Below are positions 1 through 5,006 of a DNA stretch of 7,103 nt, in pieces. The DNA comes from Kiritimatiellales bacterium. Its GTDB lineage: Bacteria; Verrucomicrobiota; Kiritimatiellia; Kiritimatiellales; Pontiellaceae. Every line of letters begins with the position of its first letter. Within the stretch, counting starts at the first letter, position 1. The notes under the pieces are model-generated. The model worked only from the letters and a program-made list of their open reading frames with translations. It was not told the DNA's origin and made no database searches. The stretch is taken from NCBI GenBank assembly GCA_015486775.1, contig WFRA01000363.1, forward strand, positions 1 to 7,103, in the 5' to 3' direction. Both the position numbers and the translations under genes were made by a program.

Positions 1-323
1 ACATCGCCATCGACCAGCCAGACCACCGGGGCGCGGCTGAGGTGGTTCTCGAAGGAGAGCGTCGCGCCGGGTTCGATCGTGACCGACGAATATTTGAAGA
101 CCACCGCCCACTTGTTCGAATCGTAGACCCCGCTTCCTGCATTTGCGGTGTTGTCGGCGTTCCAATCATTGGAAGCCGCTTGCGAGAGATCAATGACCAC
201 CGTGGTGTTCGAAGCCACGAACAGCGTTCCATCCGAGCCATCCGCTCCCGGCACCGTGATGGCGGCGAACCCCGCCGAATGGAGCATCGCAAAACCCAAA
301 ACCAATCCCATACGATATTTCAT
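1..323 (-). CDS. Secreted surface-type protein, N-terminal part (3' end outside window)
   Basis: The reading frame starts at an ATG at 323-321 and stays open to the left edge, giving 107 codons. The start is supported by AAGGAG at 337-332 on the minus strand, 8 nt upstream. The first 20 or so residues form a Sec signal peptide: a basic start (MKYR), a hydrophobic core (GLVLGFAML) and probable cleavage after GFA. The mature part is rich in Asn, Asp, Ser, Thr and Val and has alternating hydrophobic stretches such as WAVVFKYSSVTIEPGATL and APVVWLVDG. This resembles the beginning of a beta-helix or autotransporter-like extracellular protein. I do not recognise a named family and no catalytic motif is visible. 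An exported, cell-surface or extracellular role is inferred from the signal peptide. It is divergent from yicC and has its own promoter, so it is a separate transcription unit. It also contains one perfect copy of the TTCCAA-N3-TTGGAA palindrome. Confidence 0.75.
   Translation of the reverse strand, partial: MKYRMGLVLGFAMLHSAGFAAITVPGADGSDGTLFVASNTTVVIDLSQAASNDWNADNTANAGSGVYDSNKWAVVFKYSSVTIEPGATLSFENHLSRAPVVWLVDGD
160..174. repeat. Palindrome TTCCAA-N3-TTGGAA, perfect copy 1
   Basis: The sequence is TTCCAATCATTGGAA, with 7-base arms TTCCAAT/ATTGGAA around a single central base. It lies inside the minus-strand secreted protein gene, where it encodes the S-N-D-W-N stretch. It is one of three perfect-arm copies in the window; the others are at 1078-1092 and 5278-5292. 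Confidence 0.8.
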
Positions 324-373
324 AACCAACTCTCCTTGTTTTTCCAGCGAATTCCCTTTTCAAGATATGAAAC

Positions 374-402
374 AGGATATTCCAGAGAAATGGCTTTGTC
401 AA
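374..402 (-). promoter_or_regulatory. Sigma70-like promoter of the minus-strand secreted protein gene
   Basis: On the minus strand a perfect -35 box TTGACA (402-397) is followed by a 17-bp spacer and a -10 box TATCCT (379-374; four of six consensus bases, with the essential TA and final T). Transcription would start near 367 and leave a leader of about 44 nt carrying the AAGGAG ribosome binding site at 337-332. The -35 box lies inside the left copy of the 13-bp direct repeat, so a protein bound to the repeat could control this promoter. Confidence 0.6.
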
Positions 403-450
403 AATATTTCCCCGATGCTTTTTCCCCGACCTTCCAAGCTTTGTCAAAAT
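393..450. repeat. Divergent intergenic direct repeats (13-bp pair and 9-bp pair)
   Basis: GCTTTGTCAAAAT occurs at 393-405 and again at 438-450, identical over 13 bp and 45 bp apart start to start. Between the copies, TTTCCCCGA occurs at 407-415 and 421-429. All copies lie between the divergent starts at 323 and 511. The left 13-mer overlaps the -35 box of the minus-strand promoter. The right copy has no acceptable -10 box at 17 bp on the minus strand, so it is not simply a second promoter. Paired operator sites are the likeliest reading; this is inference from position and identity. Confidence 0.55.
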
Positions 451-459
451 GCGTGACAA
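441..459. repeat. Inverted repeat TTGTCA-N7-TGACAA, possible operator
   Basis: TTGTCA (441-446) and TGACAA (454-459) form perfect 6-bp arms around a 7-nt spacer. The left arm is part of the right 13-bp direct repeat. The site sits 52 bp upstream of the yicC start and overlaps the candidate yicC -35 box. It is too small and lacks a U tract to be a terminator; a dimeric regulator site is possible. Confidence 0.35.
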
Positions 460-481
460 GGACGGGAAAATCGTAAATCCT
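453..481 (+). promoter_or_regulatory. Weak candidate promoter for the yicC-gmk transcription unit
   Basis: GTGACA (453-458) matches the -35 consensus at five of six positions. At a 17-bp spacing the -10 position is AATCCT (476-481), which matches only three of six. Some promoter must lie in this 187-bp divergent gap because yicC is the first plus-strand gene, but the exact site is uncertain. The following ribosome binding site is AAGGAG at 501-506. Confidence 0.25.
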
Positions 482-510
482 GCCCCGGTTTGCAACTTTC
501 AAGGAGAACT

Positions 511-1392
511 ATGCCGATAAAAAGCATGACAGGGTTTGGCGAGGGGGCGGCTTCGGGTGGCGGGGTTTCGGTGCTGGTGGAGATCAGCTCGGTCAACCGC
601 AAGCAGCTGGATGTGAACATTAGCCTCCCGCGCAACCTGGCGGCGCTCGACGCCCAGGTGCAAAGCCGCGTGCGGCGGGAGTTTTCCAGGGGCCGGATCT
701 CGGGAGTGATCCGGGTCGAGGCGGCGGGGAGCGCCGCCGGAACCGTGCAGGTCGACGAGGCGCTGGCGGCGCAGTATGTCGAGGGCATCCGCCGCGCAGC
801 CAAAAAGCTAAAGCTCGCCGACGATCTAGGTGCGGAGACCCTCGCCCGCCTGCCGGGGCTGGTTTCGGTGGTGCAGAAGAGCCTGGACACCGACCATGCG
901 GGCGCCGTGCTGGACAAGGCGATGGACAAGGCGCTGCGCGGGCTGACCCGGATGCGGGCGGCCGAGGGCAAGGCGCTGGAGAAGGATCTTCGCGAACGCC
1001 TGGCCTTGCTCGACGGGCTGATGAAGGGCATCCGGGAGGCGGCACCGAGCGTGGTGGCGGACTACCGCAAAAAACTTTTCCAACGGTTGGAAGAGGCCGG
1101 GCTCGACGATCTCGCCGACGACGAGCGGATGGTGAAGGAGATCGCCCTCTTTGCCGACCGGTGCGATATCAGCGAGGAGCTGACCCGCCTCAAGAGCCAT
1201 CTGGCGCAGGCGCGCAAGCTGCTGCGCTCGGCCGAACCGGTGGGGCGCACGCTCGATTTTCTTTGCCAGGAGCTTTTCCGCGAGATCAACACGGTCGGCT
1301 CCAAGGCCAACGAGGCGGGGATCACCCGCCAGGTGGTGGCCTTCAAGACCGAACTCGAACGCATCCGCGAGCAGGTGCAGAACGTTGAATAG
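511..1392 (+). CDS. yicC: YicC/YloC family endoribonuclease
   Basis: This is a 293-residue member of the YicC/YloC family, close to the E. coli length of 287. The family signature MTGFG lies at residues 6-10 near the N-terminus (YicC_N domain). The C-terminal DUF1732 block carries the conserved run D219-I-S-E-E-L, H230, then L248-D-F-L-C-Q-E, R257-E-I-N-T and S264-K, ending in REQVQNVE. B. subtilis YloC has been reported as an endoribonuclease and E. coli YicC as a factor in small-RNA decay, so a cytoplasmic role in RNA turnover is expected. ATG 511 is chosen because AAGGAG lies 4 nt upstream and the family starts just before MTGFG; an upstream TTG at 490 lacks a ribosome binding site. The neighbouring gmk, 14 nt downstream, is its usual partner in many bacteria. 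The gene contains a TTCCAA-N3-TTGGAA palindrome. Confidence 0.95.
   Translation: MPIKSMTGFGEGAASGGGVSVLVEISSVNRKQLDVNISLPRNLAALDAQVQSRVRREFSRGRISGVIRVEAAGSAAGTVQVDEALAAQYVEGIRRAAKKLKLADDLGAETLARLPGLVSVVQKSLDTDHAGAVLDKAMDKALRGLTRMRAAEGKALEKDLRERLALLDGLMKGIREAAPSVVADYRKKLFQRLEEAGLDDLADDERMVKEIALFADRCDISEELTRLKSHLAQARKLLRSAEPVGRTLDFLCQELFREINTVGSKANEAGITRQVVAFKTELERIREQVQNVE
1078..1092. repeat. Palindrome TTCCAA-N3-TTGGAA, perfect copy 2
   Basis: TTCCAACGGTTGGAA has 7-base arms TTCCAAC/GTTGGAA around a central G. It lies in yicC and encodes F-Q-R-L-E in codon register 0, a different register from the other perfect copies. Confidence 0.8.
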
Positions 1393-1406
1393 AAGGAAGA
1401 AGAACG

Positions 1407-2042
1407 ATGGATAACGAGCTCATAGAGGAACCCGCCGCGGAGCCCCGGGGGGTGCGCCCCCTGATGATCGTGGTCTCCGCGCCTTCGGGGGCGGGGAAGA
1501 GCACGCTGTGCAACCGGCTGGTGGCGGAGTTCCCGAATGTCGCCTATTCCGTCTCCTGCACCACCCGCGAGCCGCGCGGCGAGGAGCGCGATGGCGAAGA
1601 CTATTTTTTCCTCTCCAAAAAGGAGTTCAAAGAGCGGATCAAGAACGGCGAGTTCCTGGAATACGCCAAGGTACACGGCAACTTCTACGGCACGCTCGAA
1701 GACACCGTACTCTATGCCATGGAGGAGGGCCGGCATGTCCTGCTCGACATCGACGTGCAGGGCGCCGAGCAGATCCGGGGGTCGCTCGGCCGCCTCGACC
1801 CGCGCAACCCAATCCGCCGGGGATTCGTCGATATCTTCATCTCCCCGCCGTCGATGGAGGAGCTGGAAAGGCGGCTGCGCGGGCGCGGGACGGACAGCGA
1901 TGCCGTGATCAAGAAACGGCTAAAGAACGCCAGGGAGGAGATGGAGCACGCCGCCCGCTACTCCTGCCAGATCGTCAACGACGATCTCGACACGGCCTAT
2001 GAAGAACTCACGAAGGCGATCCGCGCCGCCCTCGGGGAATAG
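1407..2042 (+). CDS. gmk: Guanylate kinase
   Basis: This 211-residue enzyme phosphorylates GMP to GDP with ATP in the cytoplasm, an essential step in purine nucleotide synthesis. The P-loop SGAGKST is at residues 27-33. The guanylate kinase signature T52-T-R-x2-R-x3-R-D-G-x2-Y66-F-F follows, then the GMP-binding segment GEFLEY...GNFYGT (81-96), LDIDVQGA (113-120), the lid arginines in ERRLRGRG (154-161) and IVNDD near the C-terminus. Compared with E. coli Gmk there is an insertion of about nine residues, rich in Arg and Pro (around 127-140), between the IDVQGA helix and the IFISPP strand, and a 15-residue N-terminal extension. ATG 1407 is preceded by AGAAGGAAG. The gene sits 14 nt after yicC and 20 nt before the prolyl isomerase gene. 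No rpoZ follows, unlike the common gmk-rpoZ order. Confidence 0.97.
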   Translation: MDNELIEEPAAEPRGVRPLMIVVSAPSGAGKSTLCNRLVAEFPNVAYSVSCTTREPRGEERDGEDYFFLSKKEFKERIKNGEFLEYAKVHGNFYGTLEDTVLYAMEEGRHVLLDIDVQGAEQIRGSLGRLDPRNPIRRGFVDIFISPPSMEELERRLRGRGTDSDAVIKKRLKNAREEMEHAARYSCQIVNDDLDTAYEELTKAIRAALGE

Positions 2043-2062
2043 CACAAACCAAGGACAAGAAA

Positions 2063-2938
2063 ATGCCGAAAAATATCGTTAAATTCCTGAAGGAACCCTT
2101 TGTTCAGTTTTTGCTGATCGGGGCGGCGATCTTTGCCGCCAGCTATCTTTTCGCCCCGCCCCCCGACGAGGAGGCGGACAACCGGATCGTCATCGGCGAA
2201 CAGGCGGTGCAGACGATGCGGGATCGGCTGCACAGGCAGTTTGGCGACCGGCTTTCGGAAGAGGAGATCGAGACCCGCCTGGACCAGGCCCTGGAGCAGA
2301 AGATCCGCATGGAGATCCTCTACCGCGAGGGGGTCGCCCGCGGGCTGGACAAGGACGATTCCATAATCAAAGCCCGCGTGGCCGCGCTGATGGAGCGCTT
2401 TGCCCGCGAGCTGGCGAGCAGCGAACCCTTCACCCCCGAGGAGATCGAAAGCTACTACAACGAAAACAAAAAACTGTTCACCAAGCCGAAGCGGATCTCG
2501 TTCGGGCAGGTTTTGTTCAGCTCGCAAAAGCGGGGCAAGGCGCAGGCACTGGCCGACTGCAGGGCGGCGCTGGCGCGGATCCAGTCCGGCGAGCTGACCG
2601 ACTATGCCGAGTTGGAAAAGCTAGGCGACCAGCAACCGCCCGTCCGGAGCGCGTACCGGGGCGTGACCCCGGAGCGGATGAAGGGCATTTTCGGGGATGC
2701 GTTCATCCGGGATCTGGGCGAGGCCGACCAGCCCGGGGTGATCGCCCCCGTCGAGTCCAAATATGGCTACCACATTGTCCAGCTACGCCAGGTGGTTCCT
2801 TCGGAGCTCAAACCGCTCGACGATGTCCGCTCCAAGATCGAGCAAAAAATGGAATATGACCGCAACACCGCAAGCTTTGAAAAATTCTACGAAAGCGTGA
2901 GGGGCAATTACACCGTTATCGTGGAGGACGAACGTTGA
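2063..2938 (+). CDS. Membrane-anchored PpiC-type (parvulin) peptidyl-prolyl isomerase
   Basis: This 291-residue protein has a short cytoplasmic N-terminus, one membrane segment at about 13-31 (FVQFLLIGAAIFAASYLF) and an extracytoplasmic remainder. Residues 35-130 form a helical, SurA-like chaperone region (EEEIETRLDQALEQKIRMEI). The parvulin fold runs from R144 (RISFGQVLF) to Y236-H237-I-V-Q. The C-terminal GYHIVQ histidine is present, but the position of the first-strand parvulin histidine (usually RHILF) is Q149. Isomerase activity is therefore uncertain and a holdase role is possible. The segment with GDQQPP, MKGIFGDAF and GVIAPVESKYGYH matches the parvulin subfamily that I recall next to HupE/UreJ permeases. 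AAGGA at 2051-2055 supports ATG 2063. The stop codon overlaps the next gene (TTGA), suggesting coupled translation and a shared job, such as folding or assembling the permease. Confidence 0.85.
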   Translation: MPKNIVKFLKEPFVQFLLIGAAIFAASYLFAPPPDEEADNRIVIGEQAVQTMRDRLHRQFGDRLSEEEIETRLDQALEQKIRMEILYREGVARGLDKDDSIIKARVAALMERFARELASSEPFTPEEIESYYNENKKLFTKPKRISFGQVLFSSQKRGKAQALADCRAALARIQSGELTDYAELEKLGDQQPPVRSAYRGVTPERMKGIFGDAFIRDLGEADQPGVIAPVESKYGYHIVQLRQVVPSELKPLDDVRSKIEQKMEYDRNTASFEKFYESVRGNYTVIVEDER

Positions 2939-3900
2939 GCGGCAAGGCCTACAAAGCGGTGCTCGGATTCCTGTTCGTGCTCGGGCTGGCGACCGGGGCG
3001 CGAGCCCACCAGGTTACCGCCACCGAGCACCGGCTGGACATCGTGGAGAAGCCAAACCACACCTACCACCTCAAATGGACCGGCCCCAAGAGCGACATGA
3101 GGGTGGTCTTCCCGTCCGACTTCCAGGAGCTGGCCTCGGCTCCCGGCGGGGAACGGATCGTGAAGTGCGCACAGACCCTCGCTGGGCGGGAGGTCTCCAT
3201 CGAGGGGTTCGATTCCGCCACCAAGGAGGTTCTGGTGCGGACCGTGCTCCTGAACGGCGATGTCCAGGTGGAGATTCTCAGCGGCGACCGCAGTTCGTTC
3301 ACCATGCTGGCCACGCCCACGAAATGGCAGGTGGCGGGCACCTATTTTGGGCTGGGCGTAGGGCATATTTTCGGAGGAACCGACCACCTCATGTTTGTGC
3401 TCGGTCTCATCCTGATCCTGTCCAACTGGAAGCAGCTGGCCTTTGCCATCACCTCGTTCACGGTGGCGCACAGCATCACCCTAGCGCTGGCGGCCTGCAA
3501 CGTGATCCATGTCCGCCAGGCACCGGTCGAATCCGTCATCGCCCTCTCCATCATGTTTCTGGCCACGGAATACGCCCACCAGCTCAAGGGGACGCGGGGG
3601 TGGACCTCGCGGCGGCCCTGGCTGGTCTCGTTTTCCGTGGGGTTGCTCCACGGACTGGGGTTCGCCAACGCCCTCTCGGAAATCGGGCTGCCCCACGACG
3701 AGCTGCCCATGGCGCTGCTCACCTTCAATCTTGGGGTCGAGGCGGGGCAGCTCACATTTGTCGCCGTCGTGCTCTCCATCCTCTTCATCGCATCCAAACT
3801 CATCAGGCAGCGTCCGGTTTGGATCAAGGTGGCTGCATCGTACACCATCGGATCGATTGCCGCTTTCTGGTTTATCCAGCGCACTTTTCTGATATTCTAG
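2935..3900 (+). CDS. HupE/UreJ-family membrane protein with extracytoplasmic N-terminal domain
   Basis: This 321-residue protein starts at TTG 2935, with GGAGG at 2923-2927 seven nt upstream. No other start keeps the signal peptide (FLFVLGLATGARA, cleavage after A24). Residues 25 to about 135 form a soluble extracytoplasmic domain starting HQVTATEH. The C-terminal half has about six membrane helices with the HupE/UreJ signatures: H144-IFGGT-D150-H151, FTVAH179SITL, VE199SVIALSI, GLLH239GLGF and FN265LGVE269AGQL. Buried His, Asp and Glu residues are typical of nickel/cobalt permease relatives. The best call is a HupE/UreJ_2-type permease, possibly for a metal cation; the substrate is not shown. 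No hydrogenase or urease genes are in the window, so a role in those enzymes is not supported. The gene overlaps the prolyl isomerase gene by 4 nt, a tightly coupled pair. Confidence 0.85.
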   Translation: MSGKAYKAVLGFLFVLGLATGARAHQVTATEHRLDIVEKPNHTYHLKWTGPKSDMRVVFPSDFQELASAPGGERIVKCAQTLAGREVSIEGFDSATKEVLVRTVLLNGDVQVEILSGDRSSFTMLATPTKWQVAGTYFGLGVGHIFGGTDHLMFVLGLILILSNWKQLAFAITSFTVAHSITLALAACNVIHVRQAPVESVIALSIMFLATEYAHQLKGTRGWTSRRPWLVSFSVGLLHGLGFANALSEIGLPHDELPMALLTFNLGVEAGQLTFVAVVLSILFIASKLIRQRPVWIKVAASYTIGSIAAFWFIQRTFLIF

Positions 3901-3932
3901 CCGCCAGCTAAAACTTGGGGAGCAAGGGAAAC

Positions 3933-4997
3933 ATGAGGGAGAACGGATTTTCGAAGCGCGGTTTTCTGAAACTGGGAGGCGTCTCCCTGGCCGCCGCGTG
4001 GTCGGGCAGGCAGGTTTTTGCGGCCCCGTCGCGCACCCCCTTTTCTCCGGTCCGCTTTGCCGTAGTTTCCGATCCGCACCTCGATATCCACGGCAAAAAC
4101 GGGATGAAGATGAGCGCGATCAGCGCCGAGTGTCTGGGGCACACCGTGGCCGATCTCAACCGGGAGGAAAATCTCGCCTTTGTTTTTGTGCCGGGGGATC
4201 TGCTGCAGGATGGCGAGGTGGAAAACGCGCAAGTGGTGCGGGACACGCTTGATCGGTTGACCGTTCCCTATTTTGTGGTTTCCGGCAACCACGACTATGC
4301 CCCGGCCGATCCCACAAAGCGGCGCGACGGCTTCACCTATTTGACGAGCGACGAGTTCGTCCGCTTCTTCGAGGGGCATGGATATGGCACCGACGGGAAG
4401 CACTACTATGCACGGAAAATTGTTCCCGGCCTGCGGGTGGTCGGGTTGGATGCCTGCCGCCCGGGGGTGGAGGGAACCTTCGGCGGAATCCTGCCCGGAG
4501 AGCAGATGGAGTGGCTCGACCGGCAGCTGGCCGACCATGCGGACGAACTGAGCCTGGTCTTTGTACACCACAACCTGATCCGCTGGTCGGCGGACGAGCA
4601 GCCGGGCGGGCCGAAGGCGGACTTTGCCATCGAGAACGGTGCGGCGGTGCGGGCAATCCTGTCGAGGCATTCGCTGGCCGCACCGGTGGTGGTTTCCGGG
4701 CACCGGCACATCGGGCTGCACCGCAGGGAAAGCGGCGGCGTGAACTATTTCGTGGTGCCGTCGCTCAATTCGCACCCGATGCGCTACAGCGTATTCACCG
4801 TCTCGAACCGTTCCATTGCCTGGAAAACGCCGATGGTCGATGTGCCGGAAACGCTCCACGTGCAGGCGCGTGCAAACCTACTCGACGCCACCTTCTGGCG
4901 GGCGACGCAACTTGAAGAAAGAACCCCGGAAAACGATGCCGCGGTTCTTCGGTTCTACGAAAACAACCCGCTGATCCTCGGATCGGCAAAACTATAA
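3933..4997 (+). CDS. Tat-exported calcineurin-like metallophosphoesterase
   Basis: This 354-residue protein has a twin-arginine-type signal, S7-K-R-G-F-L-K13, followed by a weakly hydrophobic stretch and probable cleavage near VFA-AP (30/31). The pair is Lys-Arg rather than Arg-Arg, a tolerated Tat variant. All five metallophosphoesterase blocks are present: D47-P-H49, G88-D89, G118-N-H-D121, H212-H213 and G256-H-R-H259. These ligate two metal ions and mark a hydrolase of phosphomonoesters, phosphodiesters or nucleotides. The substrate is unknown. ATG 3933 is chosen over TTG 3915 because it places the Tat motif at the N-terminus; AAGGGA or the more distant GGGGAG (3917-3922) could serve as ribosome binding site. 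The gene follows the permease by 32 nt and precedes the lipoprotein by 9 nt. Tat export suggests metal loading before export to the periplasm. Confidence 0.9.
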   Translation: MRENGFSKRGFLKLGGVSLAAAWSGRQVFAAPSRTPFSPVRFAVVSDPHLDIHGKNGMKMSAISAECLGHTVADLNREENLAFVFVPGDLLQDGEVENAQVVRDTLDRLTVPYFVVSGNHDYAPADPTKRRDGFTYLTSDEFVRFFEGHGYGTDGKHYYARKIVPGLRVVGLDACRPGVEGTFGGILPGEQMEWLDRQLADHADELSLVFVHHNLIRWSADEQPGGPKADFAIENGAAVRAILSRHSLAAPVVVSGHRHIGLHRRESGGVNYFVVPSLNSHPMRYSVFTVSNRSIAWKTPMVDVPETLHVQARANLLDATFWRATQLEERTPENDAAVLRFYENNPLILGSAKL

Positions 4998-5006
4998 AGA
5001 GGAAAA

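Noticed and set aside
419..447. Second minus-strand promoter using the right copy of the 13-bp repeat
   Set aside because: The -35 box TTGACA is perfect, but the sequence 17 bp downstream reads GAAAAA and no -10 box is acceptable.
42..476. Plus-strand open frame (144 codons)
   Set aside because: It overlaps the minus-strand secreted protein gene, which has a signal peptide, ribosome binding site and promoter. The plus product is Arg/His/Ser-rich without recognisable features.
490..510. Earlier TTG start for yicC
   Set aside because: It would swallow the AAGGAG ribosome binding site at 501-506 and add residues absent from the family.
3915..3932. Earlier TTG start for the metallophosphoesterase
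   Set aside because: It lacks a ribosome binding site and would push the Tat motif further from the N-terminus; ATG 3933 fits better.
3897..4859. Minus-strand open frame (320 codons)
   Set aside because: It is antisense to the metallophosphoesterase, whose motifs are all intact on the plus strand. The antisense product shows no recognisable fold.
2043..5006. Intrinsic terminators between the plus-strand genes
   Set aside because: The gaps are 32 nt or shorter and hold no GC-rich hairpin followed by a T tract.
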